Shown here: positions 1 through 7,008 of the stretch, piece by piece | Layout of the letters: each line of letters begins with the position of its first letter | Numbering within the stretch: the first letter of the stretch is position 1 | DNA from: Nitrosarchaeum sp. | GTDB lineage: Archaea > Thermoproteota > Nitrososphaeria > Nitrososphaerales > Nitrosopumilaceae | Direction of reading: 5' to 3' | NCBI RefSeq assembly: GCF_025699065.1 | Contig: NZ_JAILWF010000003.1 | Span: 124,001 to 188,000, forward strand | Length of the DNA stretch: 64,000 nucleotides | Translations under genes and position numbers: made by a program | The notes under the pieces: generated by a model | Database searches by the model: none | What the model was told of the DNA's origin: nothing | The model's input: only the letters and a program-made list of their open reading frames with translations

Positions 1-502
1 CGGGTTTTCTAAAATCTGATGCAATTTTGGAAATTAATTTGTTTGAGGAAACTCCTATTGAACAACTAAGTTTTAATTTTTCTCTAACTGCGTTTTTGAT
101 CTGTTGTGCTAAATGACTAGCTGTGTCAAAATTTCCATCTACTCTATCTGTGACATCTAAATATGCTTCGTCTTTTCCTACATATTCAAAAATGTCTGCA
201 CTTTTCTTAATAATGTCCATAGCCTTTTGAGACATCTCTTCATAATAATCAAAATCGACTGGAAGAAACATTGCATCTTTTCTTTCTTCTAATCTTTTTT
301 TTGCAAAAATAATTGGTATTCCTGATCTTACCCCAAATTTTCTAGCTATGTAATTTGCAGTTGCAATTGCTCCACTATCCCCTCCTCTATCTGAAAAAAC
401 ACAAACACATACTGGTTTTGATTTTAAATCTGGCGTTCTTACCTCCTCACACTGTGCAAAGAAATAATCAAAATCTATATGGAAAATTATTCTAGACTCC
501 AA
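1..502 (-). CDS. dinB: DNA polymerase IV / Dpo4 (DinB, Y family), 3' part cut by window edge
   Basis: Translesion DNA polymerase of the Y family; the N-terminal 167 residues are visible and the rest lies beyond base 1. The palm begins with the family signature HIDFDYFFAQCEE, whose Asp and Glu ligate metal. Further conserved pieces are the SGIP segment and the GKDEAYLDVT segment with catalytic Asp-Glu. The Cys-Ser-Ile-Gly-Val-Ser-Ser-Asn-Lys block is where Y-family enzymes enter the thumb. The start is a TTG with a strong Shine-Dalgarno AGGAGG six bases upstream (509-514 on the reverse strand), which decides this start over internal codons. Family assignment is secure; cellular role (lesion bypass) is family knowledge. 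Confidence 0.9.
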   Translation of the reverse strand, partial: MESRIIFHIDFDYFFAQCEEVRTPDLKSKPVCVCVFSDRGGDSGAIATANYIARKFGVRSGIPIIFAKKRLEERKDAMFLPVDFDYYEEMSQKAMDIIKKSADIFEYVGKDEAYLDVTDRVDGNFDTASHLAQQIKNAVREKLKLSCSIGVSSNKLISKIASDFRKP

Positions 503-568
503 TATGTTCCTCCTATGATTATCTTTCTATTGTGTATCATCTAAATATTGAACATTTTTAACAATATT

Positions 569-820
569 ATGACTTATCCTATTTCATCTGATGAAAATGG
601 TATTAACATAAAGCCAGAATTGATGGAAAAAGAAAAACTATATCATTTTGTGTTCAAAGATAAAGTTCTATTGCTGTTCAAAGATTCCCAAGATTTCCTA
701 AATTGTTATGAGATTGAAGAAGAAGAATTAGTAAATCAAGTAAAGAATAGCGAAACTGATGAGGAAGTTGAAAAAATCTTTGAAAAATACATCCAACGTG
801 ATGACCCAAAAATTAAATAA
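569..820 (+). CDS. Conserved hypothetical acidic small protein
   Basis: An 83-residue protein without a family I recognise. The N-terminal half is beta-like, with an LYHFVFKDKVLLLFKDS stretch, and the C-terminal half is a highly acidic helix (EIEEEELVNQVKNSETDEEVEKIF). There is no signal peptide or membrane segment. I chose the ATG at 569 because a TATA-like CTAAATATT lies at 541-549, about 25 bases upstream, the spacing of a leaderless archaeal transcript. A TTG at 548 in frame is the alternative. It is read in the same direction as the following Alba gene, 37 bases away, and may share a transcript with it. Confidence 0.6.
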   Translation: MTYPISSDENGINIKPELMEKEKLYHFVFKDKVLLLFKDSQDFLNCYEIEEEELVNQVKNSETDEEVEKIFEKYIQRDDPKIK

Positions 821-857
821 AAGACAATGAAGATTTTGTTATTAAAGGAACAATAAA

Positions 858-1433
858 TTGAGTGAATCAAAAAAATCTAAAGACGCGGAAGACATTTTGT
901 CTGAATTTCATGACACTCATGTATCCTCTGAACCAGAACCAGCATTATCTTCACCAGAACCAGAACCAGCATTATCTTCACCAGAACCAGAACCAGCATT
1001 ATCTTCACCAGAACCAGAACCAGCATTATCTTCACCAGAACCAGAACCAGCATTATCTTCACCAGAACCAGCATTATCTTCACCAGAACCAGCATTATCT
1101 TCACCAGAACCAGCATTATCTTCTCAAAATGCTTCATCCACTGAAAGTAAACATGATCCTGAAGAACGAGATGTAATTTTTGTTGGCAATAAACCCATAA
1201 TGACATACGTCTCAGCTACTTTAACACAACTTTCAACAAGACATACAGTTACCATTAAAGCTAGAGGCAAAAAAATTACACAGGCAGTTGATGTATCTCA
1301 AATGATTGTTAAAAGAATGAATACTGTGGGATATGTTATTAGTGATGTACGAATATTATCTGATTCACTTCTTTCTCAAGATGGTAAATTACGTAATGTT
1401 TCTACAATTGAAATTGACATTACAAAAAATTAA
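858..1433 (+). CDS. Alba-family DNA/RNA-binding protein with N-terminal PEPEPALSS repeat tail
   Basis: The C-terminal ~90 residues form a complete Alba domain: an FVGNKPIMTYV start, a KARGKKITQAVDVSQ motif with the nucleic-acid-contacting basic residues, and the closing NVSTIEIDI strand. Alba dimers coat DNA or RNA in archaea. Unusually, about 65 residues of near-perfect Pro-Glu-Ala-Leu-Ser repeats precede the domain: five units of about nine residues, then three seven-residue PEPALSS units. Ordinary Alba is about 90-100 residues; this one is 191. The tail is acidic, probably disordered, and could act as a spacer or partner-binding arm (inference). The start is TTG. Its stop overlaps the next small membrane gene. 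Confidence 0.85.
   Translation: MSESKKSKDAEDILSEFHDTHVSSEPEPALSSPEPEPALSSPEPEPALSSPEPEPALSSPEPEPALSSPEPALSSPEPALSSPEPALSSQNASSTESKHDPEERDVIFVGNKPIMTYVSATLTQLSTRHTVTIKARGKKITQAVDVSQMIVKRMNTVGYVISDVRILSDSLLSQDGKLRNVSTIEIDITKN
931..1124 (+). repeat. 27-bp and 21-bp tandem repeats inside the alba gene
   Basis: Tandem units of CCAGAACCAGAACCAGCATT plus ATCTTCA (27 bp) are followed by shorter units with one CCAGAA less (21 bp, three copies). Units are identical or nearly so at DNA level and stay in frame, so copy-number changes would lengthen or shorten the protein tail without a frameshift. Confidence 0.9.
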
Positions 1434-1656
1434 AACTATTAGAACATTATTCTTAATATCTGCAGGCATTTCTGCTGTTATCTTGTTATTGGGATTTATC
1501 TTATCTTCTTGTGGGATACAACATATTATAATTATTAATGATTTAAAATTGTATGAATCTTCTTTTGATCCTGAATTTTGTGATGGTTTAGTTGAAAGAA
1601 TTAATTTATTTAATGTTGAATGTGAACCTAAAGTTGAAATTGTAGATTGTGGTTAA
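1414..1656 (+). CDS. Small single-pass membrane protein, hypothetical
   Basis: An 80-residue product of unknown function. Residues ~10-32 form one hydrophobic membrane helix (TLFLISAGISAVILLLGFIL), followed by a short predicted outside part with three further cysteines (EFCDGL, NVECEP, IVDCG). I chose the TTG at 1414, which overlaps the last 20 bases of the alba gene; longer in-frame starts inside alba give a reading that simply shadows it. The overlap suggests translational coupling to alba. Its stop overlaps the convergent LysE gene by four bases. Confidence 0.6.
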   Translation: MTLQKIKTIRTLFLISAGISAVILLLGFILSSCGIQHIIIINDLKLYESSFDPEFCDGLVERINLFNVECEPKVEIVDCG

Positions 1657-2270
1657 ATAATATCTGATATGAATGATATTCCAAAATAAATTAACATAGA
1701 ACTCAAGACAATCATTAAAATTTTATAATTTCTGCTAGAAAGAATTTTAACACTTTTAGATGCAAAATATGCTATTGAATACAACCATGCAAAATCCATC
1801 CAAATATGTAACGCAAAAACAATTAGTATTCCTGCAAATGCCCATATTAGCATTGCATCTGAAATTAATTTAAAACCAATACTTAACCACCAAATAATAA
1901 AAAATGGGTTTAATGCACTAAGAATAATTCCTGAAAATATCGCTCCGTGTTTTGGACTGAATTGTTTTGTATCTTTTCTTTGTAATGTTGTTTTAATCTG
2001 TAATCCTGCAAAAACAAAAAGTACCATAGCTCCTAAAATGGAAATTACAGTTCTAAATTCTGGAAAAATTTCTAATGAAAATACTCCAATTCCTAACAAA
2101 ATTACTAATGGTAGTTCTACTATTGTATGTCCTATTGCCATTTGTATCCCTGCTTTTCCTCCACCACGCAAGCCTTGTGCTATATTCGCTGCAAATAACG
2201 GTCCTGGAGCCATTACCCCTGATGCCGAAATCAAAATAACAGTTAATGCAAATTCTGGTATTTGGTTCAA
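1653..2270 (-). CDS. LysE/RhtB-family amino-acid exporter
   Basis: A 205-residue inner-membrane protein with about six hydrophobic segments. The N-terminus carries the family-typical pattern, a helix ending in SGVMAPGPLFAANIAQGLRGGGKAG, followed by an amphipathic GHTIVELPLV segment. LysE/RhtB proteins export amino acids such as lysine, threonine or homoserine, or other small amines; substrate cannot be read here. The gene stands alone on this strand, convergent with the small membrane gene after alba. No regulator is adjacent. Confidence 0.85.
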   Translation of the reverse strand: MNQIPEFALTVILISASGVMAPGPLFAANIAQGLRGGGKAGIQMAIGHTIVELPLVILLGIGVFSLEIFPEFRTVISILGAMVLFVFAGLQIKTTLQRKDTKQFSPKHGAIFSGIILSALNPFFIIWWLSIGFKLISDAMLIWAFAGILIVFALHIWMDFAWLYSIAYFASKSVKILSSRNYKILMIVLSSMLIYFGISFISDII

Positions 2271-2328
2271 TGATTTTCTATTGTTGTTGATTACGTTATA
2301 AAATAAACCTGACAGTGTTGTACTTTTA

Positions 2329-3042
2329 TTATCTGTAAATTGAATCTTTTATGTTTCGTGTTTCTTCATCTGTTTCTTTAATTGCTATCTCTGCTTTTTC
2401 TGCCTCTTTTTGTAATAATGGAATATCGCATGAAGTTCCAGGAATTAATTTTGCTATTCCCATACATAATTCTGCACTTGATCTAAAATCAGGACCAGTT
2501 CCATCTGTTTGAAAAAGAACCACAATTACATCTTGATTTGTAATGCTGCCCTCATTAAGTAACACCCCAGGAATTCCTGGAATTGTTCCATGCTGAAGAA
2601 TTTTTAATCCTGATTTTTTTAATTTTTCTCTTGCAGATTCTGTATTGCCTACAGCAACCATTCCTCCTAATCCTCCAAGAGATTTTACTGCAACACTACT
2701 TACCACTAGTTCTATTTTTTGTTTTTTTGCCCACTTGAGCATTGTTCTTGCAATCGATCTATGTAATGATTCATGAATGGTGAGATAAGATAAGAAAATT
2801 GAAACTTTGAGATCATCATTGATAAAAATTCTTGTTGGATAGTTTGGTTTTCCTTCTTTAACAACGCTAATAGTTGGAAAATTATCTGAATCAATAATTC
2901 CTGCTACGCTAAACTGTGATGTCTGAATCATTGATTCGGTTGCAATTGCACTAGCAAATCCCATGGAAGGAAATCCATCTATTAGGTATCCTCCTTCTAC
3001 ATTGATTGGTCTTAATTCTTTAATTCTAATTTTAGAGTACAA
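2329..3042 (-). CDS. PAC2-family protein (archaeal proteasome-assembly-chaperone-like)
   Basis: A 237-residue soluble protein of the PAC2 family. Visible signature parts are the N-terminal YLIDGFPSMGFASAIATESMI segment, the SSVAVKSLGGLGG turn, and TIPGIPGVLLNEG before a C-terminal alpha/beta part with a charged tail helix. In eukaryotes PAC2 proteins help assemble the 20S proteasome; in archaea the role is less settled and these proteins often bind proteasome core particles. A proteasome beta gene is in this window but 44 kb away. The start is the TTG or ATG region near 3042; coding is unambiguous. Confidence 0.8.
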   Translation of the reverse strand: MYSKIRIKELRPINVEGGYLIDGFPSMGFASAIATESMIQTSQFSVAGIIDSDNFPTISVVKEGKPNYPTRIFINDDLKVSIFLSYLTIHESLHRSIARTMLKWAKKQKIELVVSSVAVKSLGGLGGMVAVGNTESAREKLKKSGLKILQHGTIPGIPGVLLNEGSITNQDVIVVLFQTDGTGPDFRSSAELCMGIAKLIPGTSCDIPLLQKEAEKAEIAIKETDEETRNIKDSIYR

Positions 3043-3075
3043 TGTATTATGTTAAGATTTGGTGAATAATAGTTT

Positions 3076-4026
3076 TTATCCGATTATTTTTTTTAATTTT
3101 GCACTTAATGCAGCATAAATAAAAGGCAAAATGGTTGTAACTTCTGCATGAAGTGTAGACTGTCTTGCCTGTTGTGTGACCTTTCCCCATGAAATAGCTT
3201 CTCTTACAAGTGCACCGCTTAAACTACCATCAAATTCTTGTGCAGTTGTAATATAAAATGCATAATCTAAACCCTCTCTGTACTGATTCCACCATAATGT
3301 ATGGTGTTTTGAAATTCCTCCCCCAATCATCAAAGCTCCTGATTTTTTTGCTTTGAATATTAATCCTGATAATAGTTCTGAATCTGCCGTAATGTTTAAT
3401 TTAAAATCATTATGTTTTTGTGTGAATAACCATATTTGACTACCTACTGCTCCGTCCATAATCCCAGGTACTACCACATCAATATTATTTTTGTAAGCCC
3501 AATACAGAAATGAATTTTCTCCTAAATGTTTTCCAATCATCTTGCATATTTCTGCTGTCGACATTTCTTTTACTCCTTTTTTGTATTCTTCGTCTAAAAA
3601 TGACTGCATCTTTTCTTCAATGAGTGGACCATAGCTTTCCATTGGTACTAAAATATTTCCAAGTCTGTGAATGTGTTGATCTGCCAATTCCCCATCATCC
3701 ATAGTGAATGACCCCTCTTTGTAATTTGAAAAATGTCTAGCAATGTCATGATCCAAAGCTCCACAAGTTGTAATTGCAACGTCAAACCACTTGTTTTTTA
3801 TCATGTCTTTGATGATCCCTCTTAATCCTGTAGATATTACAGCTCCTACAAAGGACACAAACTTTAGGCATTCTTTATCCGAAATCATAGTTGTTAAGAT
3901 GTCAAGACCATCTGAAAGATTAACTGATTCAAATCCACCTGATTTAGATATCTCGTCAAAGATTTTTTCTATCGACGTGTTTGAATCTATTTGAATGTCT
4001 TTTACAGGACGACCGGGCTCTATCAT
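3076..4026 (-). CDS. dys: Deoxyhypusine synthase
   Basis: Transfers the aminobutyl group of spermidine to a lysine of translation factor aIF5A, using NAD, the first step of hypusine formation. At 316 residues the length is normal. Family blocks are clear: the TTCGALDHDIAR segment, the PGIMDGAVGSQIW segment, and the C-terminal GGGISKHHTLWWNQYREGLDY block whose Lys240 corresponds to the catalytic lysine of the human enzyme, then TAQEFDGSLSGA and EAISWGKV. A TATA box lies 25 bases upstream of the ATG, so the mRNA is probably leaderless. Confidence 0.96.
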   Translation of the reverse strand: MIEPGRPVKDIQIDSNTSIEKIFDEISKSGGFESVNLSDGLDILTTMISDKECLKFVSFVGAVISTGLRGIIKDMIKNKWFDVAITTCGALDHDIARHFSNYKEGSFTMDDGELADQHIHRLGNILVPMESYGPLIEEKMQSFLDEEYKKGVKEMSTAEICKMIGKHLGENSFLYWAYKNNIDVVVPGIMDGAVGSQIWLFTQKHNDFKLNITADSELLSGLIFKAKKSGALMIGGGISKHHTLWWNQYREGLDYAFYITTAQEFDGSLSGALVREAISWGKVTQQARQSTLHAEVTTILPFIYAALSAKLKKIIG

Positions 4027-4047
4027 AATGTGATTTTTTTTGAGCTG

Positions 4048-4055
4048 TATAAAAT
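4048..4055 (-). promoter_or_regulatory. TATA box of dys
   Basis: TTTTATAC on the reverse strand, centred about 25 bases before the dys ATG at 4026. That spacing puts the transcript start at or next to the start codon, so no leader or Shine-Dalgarno is expected. Confidence 0.5.
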
Positions 4056-4120
4056 TCCTGCCTTAATCTGTCTATTTTTACTAGGAGAAATTCCAAGTTT
4101 ATCTTTATAATGCCTTAAAC

Positions 4121-4177
4121 GAGAAACAGATTCACATGATATCAGGCTGAGCCTGACAAGAGATCGTCCTGCTTCTC
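4121..4177. other. Long imperfect hairpin in a 410-base gene-free stretch; possible small RNA
   Basis: Between dys and the zinc-ribbon gene (4027-4439) I find no protein gene. The stretch holds an island of higher GC. GAGAAACAG (4121-4129) pairs with CTGCTTCTC (4169-4177) with one mismatch. Inside it TCAGGC (4142-4147) and GCCTGA (4151-4156) form a perfect 6-bp stem with a TGA loop. A TATA-like CTTTATAA lies just before it (4103-4110). This would suit a structured non-coding RNA, but strand and ends are uncertain and it matches no RNA family I know. The rest (4180-4439) is AT-rich with no visible structure beyond weak inverted repeats. Confidence 0.3.
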
Positions 4178-4439
4178 ACCAATATAGTGTGTTTTTACCT
4201 AAAAAGGAACGCGTATCATTTGTTAGTTGATAATGCCTGAATGTTATTGCTTTTTGAATTTATCAAGTATTTTACCCTCAATTCATAATATGTCTATTTT
4301 TGAATTCTTTATCGTTAACATTCTAAATCCTTAACATGAATTTTTAATTGATTTAATTTAAAATATGTATTCTATCATCCATCTGATTTTTGATTTTAAA
4401 ATTATGAATCATGTAATTAAAAAATATATGAATTAGAGA

Positions 4440-4643
4440 TTATGCAGTTGTGATTGGAAAAATCTGTACCGGCGGCTCTATCATCGACATCATCTCAAAT
4501 CCTGATGAACATCTACTGTGAATTCTCTCTAGTGTTGCATAACTGCATTCAGAACAAATTTGTTGAATCGGTTCCTTGCATGTGAAACACTTGTTTTGTA
4601 CTTGAAGATTCATTCCACAATTTCTACATAATTCATCTGGCAT
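4440..4643 (-). CDS. Small zinc-ribbon protein
   Basis: A 67-residue protein with three CxxC knuckles: CRNC near the N-terminus, CFTC around residue 20 and CSEC around residue 31, plus a further Cys in HSRCSSG. Such spacing is typical of zinc-binding ribbons in archaeal microproteins. The ATG at 4643 is preceded by AGGTGAT four bases upstream, a perfect match to the archaeal 16S 3' end, which favours it over the GTG nine bases earlier. Function unknown; the last ~20 residues are hydrophobic and uncharged. Confidence 0.75.
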   Translation of the reverse strand: MPDELCRNCGMNLQVQNKCFTCKEPIQQICSECSYATLERIHSRCSSGFEMMSMIEPPVQIFPITTA

Positions 4644-4763
4644 TTTTATCACCTTGTTTTGAAAATTGGATGAGTGGAAAAAACTTTCCCATCCATAATT
4701 TCATATGATGTGACAATGTTTGAATGGTTGATGGAATACTTTGAATAATCATTTCCAATCTCC

Positions 4764-5261
4764 CTATTCTACTGATACTCTCTTGCCTTTTGGTTTTTCT
4801 TCGGCAAGGGCCAAGGTCAGCTCCAGTATTCCATTGGTGTATTGTGCCTTAGCTGAATTTTCATCTACTTTGTACTTCAATGGAATTTTTGTACTGTATT
4901 TTCTGTCTCCATGTTTGGCAGAAATCTCTACTACTCCTTCTACTATGTTTACATTGATGTCTGATTTTTCAATTCCTGGCATCTCTGTAATCATCTTTAG
5001 AGTACGGCTTTTTTCGTCAACGGATTCGTCCACATATGGTTCTCTGACATCTAACTCAGTCAGTGAACCCTTAGGCTTTACATTTCCCCATTCTTTTACA
5101 TGAGGTTTTCCGTTAGGTCCTATGGTCATCTCATAGCCATAGTAATACGGGCCAAATGTTTGAATTTTTGAATCATTTGGAAATTCAAAGATGTCATCCG
5201 TGGCAAAAAAAGGATCAGACAATCTTCGAAATGCTCTCTCGAATTGGTTATCAAACCACAT
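4764..5261 (-). CDS. Hsp20 / alpha-crystallin-type small heat shock protein
   Basis: A 165-residue small heat-shock chaperone. Residues from about 75 to the end form the alpha-crystallin domain: the MITEMPGIEKSDINV segment, the VEISAKHGDRKYS strand pair and the NGILELTLALAEE closing strand, the A-x-x-x-N-G-[IV]-L-x-[LI] signature being clear. The N-terminal part (WFDNQFERAFRRL) is the variable oligomerisation arm. It holds unfolding proteins for refolding. Start ATG 5261 is preceded by GGTGAAT three bases upstream; a GTG nine bases earlier is the alternative. A palindrome abuts the TATA box (see 5279-5303). Confidence 0.93.
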   Translation of the reverse strand: MWFDNQFERAFRRLSDPFFATDDIFEFPNDSKIQTFGPYYYGYEMTIGPNGKPHVKEWGNVKPKGSLTELDVREPYVDESVDEKSRTLKMITEMPGIEKSDINVNIVEGVVEISAKHGDRKYSTKIPLKYKVDENSAKAQYTNGILELTLALAEEKPKGKRVSVE

Positions 5262-5278
5262 TTTATTCACCGAATGTA

Positions 5279-5303
5279 TGTAATATACATTACATTATAT
5301 AAA
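5279..5303 (-). promoter_or_regulatory. hsp20 promoter with palindromic operator-like site
   Basis: The AT-rich element TTTATATAA (reverse strand, 5295-5303) is a good archaeal TATA box. Directly downstream of it is an interrupted palindrome, TGTAAT-4-ATTACA (5279-5294), covering the expected transcription start. A repressor bound here would block RNA polymerase, a layout known for archaeal heat-shock regulators; the identity of any regulator is not evident. Confidence 0.5.
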
Positions 5304-5383
5304 TATTTTGCAAATTATATGGATATATGACTGATTGTCATTTTTATGACAATGTTAAAATATGATTCTTCTGAGTGATACTT

Positions 5384-5590
5384 ATGCTAAATTCCATTCT
5401 TGCATATGAAGAAATTCAATCAAAACCGAGAACTGAAAGACAGGTGACATATTTTTGTAGATTGTGTAGAGAGTATGGAATAAAAACACGAAAAGCACAT
5501 TTACAAAATTATCATAATGCCAATCGCGATACAGTAACAAAGAGAAGCAATCAGGATCTAGTTGATGTTATTTTTATAGAATCTAAATAA
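5384..5590 (+). CDS. Small C2H2-type zinc-finger protein
   Basis: A 68-residue protein with a single classical-looking finger: FCRLC, then a basic helix GIKTRKAH and a closing NYH (C-x2-C...H-x4-H). A zinc finger of this sort may bind DNA, RNA or protein. The ATG at 5384 has GAGTGAT four bases upstream; an in-frame GTG at 5375 lies within that ribosome-binding sequence and is less likely. Divergent from hsp20 with 120 bases between them. Confidence 0.7.
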   Translation: MLNSILAYEEIQSKPRTERQVTYFCRLCREYGIKTRKAHLQNYHNANRDTVTKRSNQDLVDVIFIESK

Positions 5591-5641
5591 TGATTTTAAT
5601 GTTTAATTATATTTTATTAGCAACCTCGATTAGTATTTCCT

Positions 5642-6022
5642 ATGTCTAAACCATTGAAATCTAGTTTTATTGATCATATCAATATGGAAGTAAAAGATTT
5701 AGAACAAAGTGTAACATTTTACAAAAATCTTTTTGGATTTGAAATTAAAAAAGAGCAACCTGAAGAGAAATCAAAAATTATTGGTAATGCTAATATCAAA
5801 CTCTGTCTGTATGAGAATCCTGAGATGAAACCTGAAGGTGCAATTACTCATTTTGGTTTTCATGTTGAAAATTTTGATGAAATAATAATGACATGTAAAT
5901 CTTTAGGTGTTACAATTCATTATGATGGTCCTGTTCAATTTGAAAAGTCACGTTCTATATACATAAGTGATCCAAATGGATATGATATTGAGCTAAGCGA
6001 AGTTTTTGGAGATGGATTATAA
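5642..6022 (+). CDS. VOC-family (glyoxalase/dioxygenase-fold) protein
   Basis: A 126-residue single VOC unit: FIDHINMEVKDLEQSVTFYKNLFGFE at the start, the central THFGFHVENFDEI strand and the closing SIYISDPNGYDIELSE with a Glu at the usual metal-ligand position. His13 (DHINM), a His in the THFGFHV strand and Glu of IELSE are the expected ligands. VOC proteins include glyoxalase I, bleomycin-resistance proteins and methylmalonyl-CoA epimerase; the reaction cannot be read from this sequence. The epimerase-like gene follows at once. Confidence 0.82.
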   Translation: MSKPLKSSFIDHINMEVKDLEQSVTFYKNLFGFEIKKEQPEEKSKIIGNANIKLCLYENPEMKPEGAITHFGFHVENFDEIIMTCKSLGVTIHYDGPVQFEKSRSIYISDPNGYDIELSEVFGDGL

Positions 6023-6056
6023 TGAATACCATTTCAAAAATAATGAGACAAACACA

Positions 6057-6944
6057 ATGAATATACAAGATACTCGTATACTGATTACTGGTGGAACAGG
6101 ATTTATTGGTTCTAGACTTGCAAAAAAACTACATGATTCTGGTGCAGATATAACAATTCTTGCTAGAAGAAAGCAAGAAAACTTACCTTTTAAAATAATT
6201 CTGGATGATCTAACAAATCCTAATTTACACTTTGAACAAAAATTTGATGTTGTGTATCATTTGGCATCTGTGACACCTCTCGAAAAAAATAAAAAAATAA
6301 TTCGTTCTGTAAATTACGATGGTGTAAAAAATCTTTTTTCTGCTGTATCTGGCGCTAAATTGTTTATTTATATTTCAGGTTTAGCTGTATTTGATCCAAA
6401 ACACGACAAAATTATAGAAACAACTCCTAAAAAATTTGATACTGAATTCATTAAAACGCGAATCAAAGCGCAAGAATTCCTAGAAGAAAACTGTAAGAAA
6501 TCAGGAATAAATTTTTCTGTGGCATATCTGGGGGATATCGTATATGGTGACGGTGGATTTTTCAAATCAATGATACTTGATAGAATGCAAAAAGGTACAT
6601 TCAGAATCCCTGGAAATGGTAAATACATCAAAAATTTCATTCATGTTGAAGATGTTGTTGGCGCATTAATTGAAATTATTCAAAAGGGAGAAACTGGTTC
6701 CTATATTTTGACTGATTCTAAACCTATGCCGTTTGTAGAATTTCTAAATTATATCTCTGATAATCTTGGAGTCAAAAAATCAAAAACGGTTCCAACTGCT
6801 TTGGCAAAATTAGTATTAGGTTCAGATGCAATTAAACTGTTAACCCGTTCAGTCAGTGCGTCAAATCATAAAATCTCCCAAATCTATGATTTCAAGTTCC
6901 CAACTTACAAAGAAGGTCTAAGTAACGTACTTCCTAAATTATGA
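6057..6944 (+). CDS. NAD-dependent epimerase/dehydratase-family protein with altered catalytic pair
   Basis: A 295-residue extended short-chain dehydrogenase. ILITGGTGFIGS (Gly12-Gly13-x-Gly15-x-x-Gly18) is the Rossmann nucleotide-binding loop and YHLASVTP is the conserved fourth strand. Where sugar epimerases carry Tyr-x-x-x-Lys, this protein seems to read Phe131-Ile-Lys-Thr-Arg135, so the catalytic pair is apparently replaced. It keeps the later GDIVYGDGG and IHVEDVVGALI blocks. It may bind cofactor without standard epimerase chemistry. I took the ATG at 6057; the frame is open to 6006 but that would overlap the VOC gene. Confidence 0.82.
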   Translation: MNIQDTRILITGGTGFIGSRLAKKLHDSGADITILARRKQENLPFKIILDDLTNPNLHFEQKFDVVYHLASVTPLEKNKKIIRSVNYDGVKNLFSAVSGAKLFIYISGLAVFDPKHDKIIETTPKKFDTEFIKTRIKAQEFLEENCKKSGINFSVAYLGDIVYGDGGFFKSMILDRMQKGTFRIPGNGKYIKNFIHVEDVVGALIEIIQKGETGSYILTDSKPMPFVEFLNYISDNLGVKKSKTVPTALAKLVLGSDAIKLLTRSVSASNHKISQIYDFKFPTYKEGLSNVLPKL

Positions 6945-7008
6945 CTCTACATGTATATTTTTTATGAATTAGAAAACTTAAAACCTGCATCCTGTCTTTG
7001 ATTTTTGA

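Noticed and set aside
862-1206. Reading frames on both strands over the alba repeat
   Set aside because: Repeat-driven shadows (NQNQHYLH and VKIMLVLV patterns) of the repeat tail.
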